Origin: Neodontobutis hainanensis
Lineage: Eukaryota > Chordata > Actinopteri > Gobiiformes > Odontobutidae
Assembly: GCA_024349245.1 (NCBI GenBank)
Contig: JALDNG010000092.1
Span: forward strand, 623,001-687,000
Direction: 5' to 3'
Length of the DNA: 64,000 nucleotides
Shown: in pieces, positions 11,480-22,420 of the stretch
Layout: the number at the start of each line of letters is the position of its first letter
Position numbering within the stretch: position 1 is the stretch's first letter
The notes under the pieces: model-generated
What the model was told of the DNA's origin: nothing
Databases searched by the model: none
Seen by the model: only the letters and a program-made list of their open reading frames with translations
Translations under genes and position numbers: made by a program

Positions 11480-14227
11480 GTTCAGTTTTAATTTTAGTTA
11501 CCATTAGTTGTAGGTCTTTACCTGTAACTGTAAGTAGTATCATCCGCAATCATAGTAATATTTTATTCAGTTGATGCAAACATAAACAACTTTAAAACAG
11601 ATCAGCACCAGTTTCTCATGATCTATCGTCACAGAACTTTTAGTTAAAGACTTTAAATTCTCAATCCAATTAGAAAATCCTCAGAATATTATTCAATCAC
11701 CTCAAAGTAATTCCTTTGGAAATTAAAATCCTCAAAAACAAAACTCTTCCCTCCCTTGGGAGTTAACCTTGTAACAGGACAGCCTCCTTCAGCTGCTCAA
11801 ACACCTCGTCTCTCTCCTCCAAAACTCCATCACCATGTGACTGTCGTTTAAAAAACTTTTCATAAAATTAACTAAGTTCTGTGTTAATTTCTCTGCATTT
11901 ACCCTTTATAATAACAATTCTTCAGGGTTTGTTCAGTCTAGAATTGTTCCACACTGTCTCTATAAAACTCTGTTTTAACACCAGGTGCTCAATAAATAAA
12001 ACAAACCAGTTTGTTTTTGCATTTTTTTTTTTTGTTATATTAATTTTAACCGCATCATATCTAAAATGTTTATTCATTCCTAATTTCACGTTTCCAACAT
12101 TTTTGCATCAGACTCTACAAAAAGAAAACCCTTCACTCAATGTTAAACCGAAACTCATCAAGTGCAAAATCAACTCTACGTCTCTTCATTTATTCACATT
12201 CACCACCATTGAACCCAGTAATAGTTAGTAATGTTAATTTAAAACATGCAAAGATTAAACCTCTTAAAATTTTTCTCTTTAAATCACTTCAAGCAGTTAT
12301 TAAACCCAGTGAGCACTTTGTCTTATGCTCTCAAACTTTAACTACTTTAACAGTTTAACACTTTAACTTTTCATTTAAACCACCTTCAATCCTTCAAGAT
12401 TGTTTTAACATATGTTTTAACATATAGATACAATTTCAATTCCCAGATTACACATTTACCTTGCAGTTTAAAACTTTACTGTAAAGATGACTACTTTTAG
12501 CATCTATTATTTAGTTTTAGATATATACCTTTATTAGAAATTACCATTTCAAAAACCCATTGGTTATTATTTATTCTGTCTTCATTTCAGTTTCTCTAAT
12601 TACTTAGACAATATTTTTTTCAAACAATTTTCAAACCTCAGTTGTCGTTTAGTTTTCTGATTCTACAACAACATGGTCGTACCAAAAAATTAAATTACAT
12701 CCCAAGGTGGACTATATTTTTCCCACAGACCTTTCAGAAGGTCAAACTGTTTCCTAAACAAGTCTCCTAGACTTTGAATCGGATGTAAAGGCTCCCACAC
12801 AAAATGATTGTGGAGCTAACGTCAAAACCAAAACAAAAACGGAAAAACCAAAACACTTCTCTCTCCGTTCTGTGAAAAATTCCTGTGTTCCCAAACAAGG
12901 TTTGTTTTGGGAGAGGAAAAAAAACTCTCTCTGTTAGGGAAATACCTACTGCACAATTCACTTCAAGACACATTTTTAAATTCTTCTGATTACAAAGTGA
13001 ACATTTTCATAAACGTTATATCGTGTTTTTGAACCACATTGATATTATGGACCTCTATTAGCTCGTACTAATAGATACATACCCTTTGTCTCGCAAAATA
13101 TTAATCAATACTTTTATTTTGGATCTAAAGTTTGGATCTTTTAACATTTTCACTTTGGATCTAACATTTTCACTTCCGTGTTCTGTCTTTGTGTGTGTTT
13201 TAAGTGGCACTATGTGTGTGCACATGACTTAACTCCTAATGTCCAGTCAGTGTTGCTCAGTGTTGCTCCTGCTGTGGCCTGGGTTTGGGCTCCGCCCCTC
13301 GTCACGCTGCACCCCCACCACCTCCAATCCCCGGCCCAGCCTGCTCCGGTGACCATAGGAATTTGTGCATTTTCCTCGGAAAAATACATTATATTCACAT
13401 TAAGGTCAAGTTTCACACAATTTCCAACTTTTAATTTACAAATTCCTCTTTGGTCTCTCTCAATAGATTCAGTTTAAATAAATACAGATAAACATTTGTC
13501 TGGAATATGTTATATTACCGTTTGTTTTGCTGCTGTCTTTCTGCAGCGTCTCAGCCGACAGGAGCAGGTGTGTGGGGGAAGGGCAGAGGAAGTTTGCACT
13601 GGTTTGAGCGGAGAGGCCGAGACCTAAAAAATCTCACAGGACATAAAAGAAAAATACAAATGATTAGTGTTTTGAAGTCCATGTGTACCTTTCTTTTTTA
13701 AAAACTCATTTTTCTTTTCACAAAATGGCTTCTCCCCCCTTTTTTTTTTTTTCTCTGTTACACCGGAAGCCTAGAAAATATCTTCCATAAGCTATTTTTA
13801 AGCCATTTTTCTTTCTCGTAATTGTTTAAATCACTGCTTTCAAGTCAGTTCTCAAACTTTTTCTACAAACCATTAACCCTTTGTTAATGTTCACACTCTT
13901 AGACATTAGACATTCAACAATGGCGCCCATTCATACAACATTAATTCCAATACACAACTTCTTTTAACTGTTTTTAACTTTAAGTCCACATTATACATTA
14001 TATTATTCTCAAAAGTATAAGCCCCTCACTCTCGTAGGCTTTTCTTCTTATTCAGATGGATCAAAATAAGGTTATATCAACCGAACACTTGTGTCACAAT
14101 TTTAGATTTTCTGTTACTATTTTTCTAATTAACTCCTCGCAGCAGGTATTTGTAATTTACATAAATACAGAAATACGTATTTCTTGCTATTTTTCCTCAG
14201 ATGGATCAGATTCTCTGAATCACATTA
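11480..14227 (-). repeat. Internal segment B, copy 1 (with 605-bp deletion)
   Basis: This part of the retroviral internal region recurs at 17,552-20,910. Its first 0.8 kb recurs a third time at 24,451-25,249. Relative to the second copy it lacks 605 bp: position 13,380 joins directly to sequence equivalent to 20,064. The lost stretch is bounded by two near-copies of GTGCATTTTCCTCGGA. A few substitutions (for example near 13,848-13,858) and small indels separate the copies, so they are not exact duplicates. Confidence 0.9.
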
Positions 14228-17200
14228 GAGCGACTCCGGCTGTGTTTTGTCCCACTCTGTGAATAAATTAGAGGCGACTGGAGACGATAGGTGTCACCTC
14301 CCGCCCCCGTAATGCCTCGCTCACTCGCAAACAGACCAAAAAAAAGAAAAAAAGAGCACTGTTTATCCACGCAGCGCTGAAAAGACTTCATTAAACTGTG
14401 CGTGTGTCATCTCCTCCAACACAGCGACAACAGGAGGCCTTTCATTTGAAGCAGACACATTTACAAATATGGAGTAATAATGCTTCCATGTGGGCAAAGG
14501 GCAAAAAGAGGAGTTGTTTTTTCTCTATGCATTTAATTGCTGTTGATACACTTTCAATGTTGTGACACGGTGAATAAAGTATTGTGTTGTTTTGGTCCAA
14601 ACCCATTAAGAAGCAATTTTCTTGGTGCTTTTTCAAGGAATAAAAGAGTGAGTTACAAAGCGATTATAAAAGAGACAATACAAAGAGGGATATAAAGTTA
14701 CTGTGGTTTGAAACTCCTAATGAACAAGATAGCATTAGCAGTCTCAAAATGTGCTTTACTTTCCACTTTAGCAAATGTACTTTCACTGCCATTGGCTTTG
14801 TCTTGTAAAGATGGAGAATTCAGTTGCAGTGGTTACAATAACTTACTTGTTAGCTCAAAAATATAGCTTCTTTCTCTCATGTTGATGTTTTTGGACAGGA
14901 GGTCAGCAGAATCATGTCTATCTCACTGACGCAGCGTCCTCAGCTGGACAGAAACCTCCTGTAACTTTCCTGTCGCGGGACGAGGACTTATGGGCTAAAA
15001 CCGAAATCGGTTATAAGATAGCTCCTGATTCCTGTTCCTAACCACTGTTCCTTACTCTCTGTGAGCTACATCATGGGCTCAACAGTGAGACACTAGGAGG
15101 TTCATTATTGATGAAGGAATGGATCTTCAGTAGTGTTTCCACACAAAGACCTGGTCTGGTCCTGGTCTGGCTAAATTATCCACCATAGCTACGTCATTTC
15201 CATTTATTAGTTAGCGTTAATGACACATGGTGAATGCCGTTGTGGATTTATGCAAATGAGAATGAAATACATGCGTGTCTTTTCAAAGAAGTTAGGCCAT
15301 TTCCTGAGCTTATAACCAGTTTCAGATTTAGCCATGTTCTTTCTGAATAGTCTTTACTTGTAACAATCCTTGTACTGACAGTCCTGAGTATGGCTTACTC
15401 TGGATTAACAAACATATGCTGATTAATGTGCATTAATGCCAGACTCATTAAACACAGTGAAAATACCAACATCAAACAGAGGCTATTATTGTGCAACAGC
15501 ATGTTCCTCTCAGTGAAGCGTAACTCCAGCTATTTCCTGCTCCACACTCTCCTCAGATCCATCACTTATCGATCCACAGCTGCTCACGTCAACCGTCGGC
15601 TGCAGATCCCAATAACAGAGCCTTCCCTCTCCTCTCCCAGGCTTCTCTGTTTATCTCACAGTCCAGCGCCTCTCTCTTCCGCTCCATCACACAGGGCCAT
15701 AATCTCTTCTGTCTATTTTAGGACGACCCATAATCCTCAACAAAAACAGACCATAATTTAGCCACAGTGAAGGTATTTGGCTGCACAGAGACAGACACAA
15801 CTTACACATGACTCTATTTTACTTTGTCTTTGAGCCTAATGATTTTCTGTCTTGTGTTTGCACCTTTTAGAAAAAACGCTTTAAAAAACTGCTTTAAAAT
15901 AATCTTCATGGCTCAAAGAAGAGGGTCATATTTGTTGTTGGTTCTGGGCGTCGTCTTGTTTTTTGCGTGTCCTTTTGCAGCTGCAGCTGAGGGCAGTGTG
16001 TCCAGTAAGGCTTTTCCAAAGCGGTCGCTGGAGGCAAACCAAGAAGACAAAAATGCGTAAACACAGCTTTTGTAAATACACATGGTTCCTTTGTGGAAGT
16101 GGGATAATGAAGATGAGTCAGAACAGTTAATAGCAACGCAATGAACTGTGTGGGAGAGCGTTTGTCCGCTGAAAAAAGGCGGCTGTAGTGAATCTCAAGA
16201 AAGAAACTAGAACTGTAAAGGTACTTTACAGGTTACTGTACAGTAAAGGTTAGGTTACTTAGGTGAAAGTTATTGATATTAAAGAGGAATAAAGTGTGTC
16301 CGCAGAGGATATTTTGCAGTCTGATGTACTACTGAAGGTTGCTTTCCCATTCAAAGAAGAACCTTAATAATGGAAAGTATGTGATTTTTTCTTGTATTTG
16401 AAGGAAACTGTTTTTGTAGTAAGGCAAAGATTATTGCAGGATCACATCTATCTGACACCTTAGTGCAAAGGTGTATTTAGTTTTAGTATTGTACAGTGGT
16501 TACTTGGTCCACATTTACTTACTTTTAATAAAATAAAAACAGGAATGATCACTGTTCTGTTGTTGGGAGGTGGGTTGGAGACCTGTACTATATATATAAC
16601 AAAAAAGGTAGGTATTAATAATAATTTTCTTTTGTTGCCACTGCTGACAGAGATATGGCAGCCAAACTGTGCCTATGGCCTCTGACCTCCACCATACACA
16701 CTCACACATACACACAGCAGTGCCACAGACACTGGAGGCAGGCTGGGTTATAAGTCTTGCCCAAGGTTATTGGATGACTGCGGGTAATGAAGCAATAACT
16801 GGTAGTATTTCATATTGTCAGAAGGTCACAGAATTGCTAATAATGACAACAGGTAGAAATTGACCACATGGGCTAAGCCACTCCTCTCACCTACTATGAA
16901 AATGGTTACATTTATAATTTTCATATTAAGAACTGATATAACATAGTGCTATTTAACGCTGCACGATATTGGGAAAATATGCGATATCGTTGTTGAATAT
17001 TCCGATAACGATATTTCTTGCAATATCACATTTCCCTTGAGAAATTCTAGATTTATTAGCTATTTTAAAATTTTTAATGTAACGATCAGCCTAAAATAAA
17101 GAGGTAATAGATAATCTTCTGATCTAATTAAATGCACTGTGAACAAAGGCTTTTTTTCCTTTTTATTTAACTGTCAAGCTCAAATGTTTGGCACATTTTT

Positions 17201-17565
17201 TATTAAAAAAGAGCGTTGAGGCAACAGTTTTTTTCAGCCCAGAGGTTTTATTTTGGGCAAAGTACAGAGGAACAGTGGCTTTACTTTTGAGAGAGTTTGG
17301 AGGAGACATGACAGAAACAAGATTACATCATCCATTCAGCATTAGCACTAAAAAGTTGTCGATGAGTGCTTTACTTGAAATCTTTAAATGGCATCCTTCT
17401 GCTTTAACCATTTATTTTTTGTTGATTTACTTATAGAGTGTCTGACTACAAATAAAGTAAGATACATTTAAGTTTTTAGACAGATACAAAACATGAAAAT
17501 TTATGATGCATTAAAAATATATTTGGATGCAATGATCGCCTCTCATAATATGTTCAGTTTTAATT
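14213..17565. repeat. Segmental duplication, copy 2 (host block A inside the LTR element)
   Basis: This is a near-exact copy of 4,015-7,376. The left junction with retroviral segment B falls in the shared 15-mer CTCTGAATCACATTA. The right junction falls in the shared 14-mer GTTCAGTTTTAATT, after which retroviral sequence resumes in its second copy. The block is therefore host flank re-inserted into the element by rearrangement and is not viral sequence. Confidence 0.9.
15908..16060 (+). CDS. Possible signal-peptide exon or small secreted ORF (copy 2)
   Basis: This is the same 50-codon frame as at 5,715-5,867, carried along in the duplicated block, with the same hydrophobic leader and dibasic KR. 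The upstream homopolymer runs are shorter than in copy 1. It has the same low confidence as copy 1, and if copy 1 is not a real exon neither is this. Confidence 0.2.
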   Translation: MAQRRGSYLLLVLGVVLFFACPFAAAAEGSVSSKAFPKRSLEANQEDKNA

Positions 17566-20500
17566 TTAGTTACCATTAGTTGTAGGTCTTTACCTGTAAC
17601 TGTAAGTAGTATCATCCGCAATCATAGTAATATTTTATTCAGTTGATGCAAACATAAACAACTTTAAAACAGATCAGCACCAGTTTCTCATGATCTATCG
17701 TCACAGAACTTTTAGTTAAAGACTTTAAATTCTCAATCCAATTAGAAAATCCTCAGAATATTATTCAATCACCTCAAAGTAATTCCTTTGGAAATTAAAA
17801 TCCTCAAAAACAAAACTCTTCCCTCCCTTGGGAGTTAACCTTGTAACAGGACAGCCTCCTTCAGCTGCTCAAACACCTCGTCTCTCTCTCCTCCAAAACT
17901 CCATCACCATGTGACTGTCGTTTAAAAAAACTTTTCATAAAATTAACTAAGTTCTGTGTTAATTTCTCTGCATTTACCCTTTATAATAACAATTCTTCAG
18001 GGGTTTGTTCAGTCTAGAATTGTTCCACACTGTCTCTATAAAACTCTGTTTTAACACCAGGTGCTCAATAAATAAAACAAACCAGTTTGTTTTTGCATTT
18101 TTTTTTTTTGTTATATTAATTTTAACCGCATCATATCTAAAATGTTTATTCATTCCTAATTTCACGTTTCCAACATTTTTGCATCAGACTCTACAAAAAG
18201 AAAACCCTTCACTCAATGTTAAACCGAAACTCATCAAGTGCAAAATCAACTCTACGTCTCTTCATTTATTCACATTCACCACCATTGAACCCAGTAATAG
18301 TTAGTAATGTTAATTTAAAACATGCAAAGATTAAACCTCTTAAAATTTTTCTCTTTAAATCACTTCAAGCAGTTATTAAACCCAGTGAGCACTTTGTCTT
18401 ATGCTCTCAAACTTTAACTACTTTAACAGTTTAACACTTTAACTTTTCATTTAAACCACCTTCAATCCTTCAAGATTGTTTTAACATATGTTTTAACATA
18501 TAGATACAATTTCAATTCCCAGATTACACATTTACCTTGCAGTTTAAAACTTTACTGTAAAGATGACTACTTTTAGCATCTATTATTTAGTTTTAGATAT
18601 ATACCTTTATTAGAAATTACCATTTCAAAAACCCATTGGTTATTATTTATTCTGTCTTCATTTCAGTTTCTCTAATTACTTAGACAATATTTTTTTCAAA
18701 CAATTTTCAAACCTCAGTTGTCGTTTAGTTTTCTGATTCTACAACAACATGGTCGTACCAAAAAATTAAATTACATCCCAAGGTGGACTATATTTTTCCC
18801 ACAGACCTTTCAGAAGGTCAAACTGTTTCCTAAACAAGTCTCCTAGACTTTGAATCGGATGTAAAGGCTCCCACACAAAATGATTGTGGAGCTAACGTCA
18901 AAACCAAAACAAAAACGGAAAAACCAAAACACTTCTCTCTCCGTTCTGTGAAAAATTCCTGTGTTCCCAAACAAGGTTTGTTTTGGGAGAGGAAAAAAAA
19001 CTCTCTCTGTTAGGGAAATACCTACTGCACAATTCACTTCAAGACACATTTTTAAATTCTTCTGATTACAAAGTGAACATTTTCATAAACGTTATATCGT
19101 GTTTTTGAACCACATTGATATTATGGACCTCTATTAGCTCTCGTACTAATAGATACATACCCTTTGTCTCGCAAAATATTAATCAATACTTTTATTTTGG
19201 ATCTAAAGTTTGGATCTTTTAACATTTTCACTTTGGATCTAACATTTTCACTTCCGTGTTCTGTCTTTGTGTGTGTTTTAAGTGGCACTATGTGTGTGCA
19301 CATGACTTAACTCCTAATGTCCAGTCAGTGTTGCTCAGTGTTGCTCCTGCTGTGGCCTGGGTTTGGGCTCCGCCCCTCGTCACGCTGCACCCCCACCACC
19401 TCCAATCCCCGGCCCAGCCTGCTCCGGTGACCATAGGAATTTGTGCATTTTCCTCGGAGAAAACAACATAATCAGTTTTCATTTCAGGCTTTGTGTCATT
19501 GAGAAAAGCCTCTTTCTTTTTGTTAAATTCAGTGCATATTACACTACATTCTCAAAATGTGCTCGGCATCTTACCGCCTTAGTGTCCGAATCGCTGCGCA
19601 CTGGGCAGACCCCTTCAGGCCTTGGTGCAGCGGCTGGGCCGCAGGAGTGTGGCGGGGGGGTTTGGACAGTCGTGGGACGGCATGCTGCTGTCGAGGCAGG
19701 CGGAGACCCAAAGGCTCACAGGAGGAAACATTTGGAACAAAATATATATGTTGTCAAATCTTTAATCTCCTCTCTGCTGTGTCACACAAACGTAATACAA
19801 TATCTGTTCTTTAACAGACTATTTATAAACTTTATCTCATAATTCAAAAATTCAAAGCACATTTACCTTCTGTAGATGTCTGTTTGTGTGCATATGTGTT
19901 TATGTTCCTGACCTGTTCAAGGGTCAGTCAAAGGTCCTTCTCTTGTCTGGACCCAGTGTCGGCCTCCTCTCCTCTTCCCAGTGCCCTCTCCTCTGCCACG
20001 CCCACCACAGCCCTGCTGCCGGTCTCCATGGCAACCATGGCCAATGGTGCATTTTCCCTCGGAAAAATACATTATATTCACATTAAGGTCAAGTTTCACA
20101 CAATTTCCAACTTTTAATTTACAAATTCCTCTTTGGTCTCTCTCAATAGATTCAGTTTAAATAAATACAGATAAACATTTGTCTGGAATATGTTATATTA
20201 CCGTTTGTTTTGCTGCTGTCTTTCTGCAGCGTCTCAGCCGACAGGAGCAGGTGTGTGGGGGAAGGGCAGAGGAAGTTTGCACTGGTTTGAGCGGAGAGGC
20301 CGAGACCTAAAAAATCTCACAGGACATAAAAGAAAAATACAAATGATTAGTGTTTTGAAGTCCATGTGTACCTTTCTTTTTTAAAAACTCATTTTTCTTT
20401 TCACAAAATGGCTTCTCCCCCTTTTTTTTTTTCCTCTGTTACACCGGAAGCCTAGCAAAAATATCTTCCATAAGCTATTTTTAAGCTATTTTTCTTTCTC

Positions 20501-20910
20501 GTAATTGTTTAAATCACCGCTTTCAACTCAGTTCTCAAACTTTTTCTACAAACCATTAACCCTTTGTTAATGTTCACACTCTTAGACATTAGACATTCAA
20601 CAATGGCGCCCATTCATACAACATTAATTCCAATACACAACTTCTTTTAACTGTTTTTAACTTTAAGTCCACATTATACATTATATTATTCTCAAAAGTA
20701 TAAGCCCCTCACTCTCGTAGGCTTTTCTTCTTATTCAGATGGATCAAAATAAGGTTATATCAACCGAACACTTGTGTCACAATTTTAGATTTTCTGTTAC
20801 TATTTTTCTAATTAACTCCTCGCAGCAGGTATTTGTAATTTACATAAATACAGAAATACGTATTTCTTGCTATTTTTCCTCAGATGGATCAGATTCTCTG
20901 AATCACATTA
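17552..20910 (-). repeat. Internal segment B, copy 2 (full-length form)
   Basis: This matches 11,480-14,227 and also contains the additional 605 bp at 19,459-20,063. It is followed directly by 20,911-22,049, the unique stretch leading to the primer-binding site. This copy, unlike copy 1, preserves the original connection to the 5' part of the element. Confidence 0.9.
19260..20330 (-). repeat. Two diverged tandem units within the element interior
   Basis: Two related modules follow each other with about 605-bp spacing. Each has a GC-rich island ending in GTGCATTTTCC(C)TCGGA (about 19,330-19,458 and 19,930-20,063), then an AT-rich spacer, then a second GC-rich island (about 19,560-19,730 and 20,215-20,320). 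The units are clearly diverged from each other, so this duplication is older than the LTR pair. The plus strand carries a strong acceptor-like TTTGCTGCTGTCTTTCTGCAG at about 20,209-20,229. Confidence 0.6.
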
Positions 20911-22029
20911 ACTTATCTTAGCTTAAGCTTTAAGTTAATTCTTTTTCACATTCAGGCTGACTGATGTTAGTTCTCATTATTCAGACTGAATCAACTTCTT
21001 TCAATAAAATCAACTGCATTCAATCCACAGTCGCATCACAATCACTCTCTCAACCACACTTTTTACTAAGTTTACTTAGATAAACTTCATTAAAGCCACT
21101 TCCTTCTGTGGGCTTTATCTCACTGCGTCACACAGTGAACACTTCTCTGCAGGCCTGCCATTTTTCCAAGTCTCAGACTAGACTTTGGACCGGACCCATG
21201 TATCTCACTTAAAGGTGTTAGGCTAAGAATCTCGATAATAGTCCATACTCGAGTTACCTGTGTGTCCAACACACCTTTGACCTGACGCCCATAGGTAAAG
21301 GCCAGCTTGAGGGCGCGGCGCGTTAGGACCCGTGTTGTTGATCTGTATCAAATCTTGTCCCTCCCGGACCAGCTACATCCAGACCTCATACTCCTTATTG
21401 TAATCAGGCATCTTCTCTATATCGAAGAGCTCGCACGTGATCATTCGTGGGAGTCAGATTCAAAGACCCGTAAAAACTTACAGAGCACCAGGTATCTAGA
21501 CAGCTTACAATCCAGCAAGATTACAGTCTTTAACACCGATCAACATCAAACTTGTCCCGTAATGGCCTCACTTACACTTATAGGTAAGGTCTTGACACAA
21601 AAAACACGCTTTTTTTTCCCTCCGTCCCACGGACGGACAGTGTCCAGCGTTCTTCTACCAATATGATAATCACATGTAAATATTCTCAGATAAACACATG
21701 CAATCACCGAACCAGCAGAAGTAACCCAAACCACTACTTCCGGAAGGTTTGTTCGTTCCATTCACCATTCACACAAAAATAAATTTTTAAACCAGCTGGT
21801 TACCTGAATCAGAATTCCAATAGTCCAGTTGTTCCTCAGCCGGACGTCTTTGAATGTCTTCTCTCCTCTCTTTGTTCAGATATCGTCACTGAGTCTCACA
21901 CACAGATAGTGAAGGTCTGGCCCGTACTATTTAAAAACAATAGTCTCGGGACTTACAGAGAAATGCTTTGTGCATTTCCCCCGTGCACGTCAGTTTCACT
22001 TTTCCGCATGAGAAACATCAGATATTGAT
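20911..22029 (-). other. Leader side of the LTR element interior
   Basis: Single-copy within the window, this lies immediately downstream of the primer-binding site on the minus strand, where a retroviral leader and gag start would be. A donor-like CAGGTAACC (minus strand, about 21,808-21,800) sits roughly 220 nt past the primer-binding site, a typical position for a major splice donor. No gag frame follows: the longest minus-strand frame here is 71 codons and resembles nothing I know. Confidence 0.5.
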
Positions 22030-22047
22030 ATCCCGGACGAGCCCCCA
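22030..22047 (-). other. Primer-binding site, tRNA-Pro type
   Basis: On the minus strand the LTR ends ...TATAACA, then TT, then TGGGGGCTCGTCCGGGAT. These 18 bases are complementary to the 3' end of tRNA-Pro and match the well-known gammaretroviral primer site. The 2-nt gap to the LTR is also the retroviral arrangement. This fixes the element's orientation and points to a class I (gamma/epsilon-like) endogenous retrovirus lineage. Confidence 0.93.
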
Positions 22048-22049
22048 AA

Positions 22050-22420
22050 TGTTATAGGAATATTTTATATCCATATATTTAACCAGAGAGACACGGAGAC
22101 CGATTATAATTTAACAAGCAATGGTCATGTTTTAATCCTTGCAAGGATGAGCAAAGAGACACACAGTACAAGGGTACAGTGACAGGTTTGCTTAAAGATG
22201 TAAACATAACATGGGATTATATACAACACAGTGACGTCCCTAGTGAGAGGCGTTCACAATGGTCCAGGAGAAAGAGTCCCGTGACAAGCCATGTCTCAGT
22301 CTTGTTATGTCTACTTCCTGCTTGGATTAGAGCGAAGGACATGACATGAATTTGACATGACCTGAGGAGAACCACAAGCCCCCAGTAACTCTAAACATAA
22401 GAATTAAAATTATTATAACA
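22050..22420 (-). mobile_element. LTR of retrovirus-like element (central LTR; 5' LTR of the first unit)
   Basis: This is the 371-bp partner of 9,079-9,449, and I saw no difference between them. The minus-strand TATATAAT lies at 22,223-22,216. It is flanked by a primer-binding site on its left and a polypurine tract on its right (22,421-22,433). It therefore serves as 5' LTR for the left internal region and 3' LTR for the right one, a shared LTR in a tandem array. Confidence 0.92.

Larger units (their letters stand above)
9450..22049 (-). mobile_element. Internal region of retrovirus-like element, apparently non-coding, interrupted by a duplication
   Basis: This lies between the two LTRs, with its polypurine tract at 9,450 and its primer-binding site at 22,030-22,047, so it is oriented on the minus strand. 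Removing the inserted host block and the repeated portion leaves an original internal region of roughly 6.5 kb. I found no gag, protease, reverse transcriptase, integrase or env motif. Minus-strand frames are all under about 100 codons, which is unusual for an element whose LTRs look identical. This fits a non-autonomous element moved in trans. GC-rich islands at about 13,260-13,380 and 13,540-13,640 stand out from the AT-rich background. Confidence 0.75.

Noticed and set aside
9079..12284. A single 3.2-kb LTR (9,079-12,284 matching 22,050-25,249)
   Set aside because: The whole 3.2 kb is repeated, but TGTTATA...TATAACA ends followed by a polypurine tract define a 371-bp LTR. The remaining match is interior sequence of two units.
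14213..17565. Host block copy 2 as viral coding cargo of the LTR element
   Set aside because: Its junction microhomologies and near identity with the adjacent flank at 4,015-7,376 are better explained by local tandem duplication than by capture into the element.
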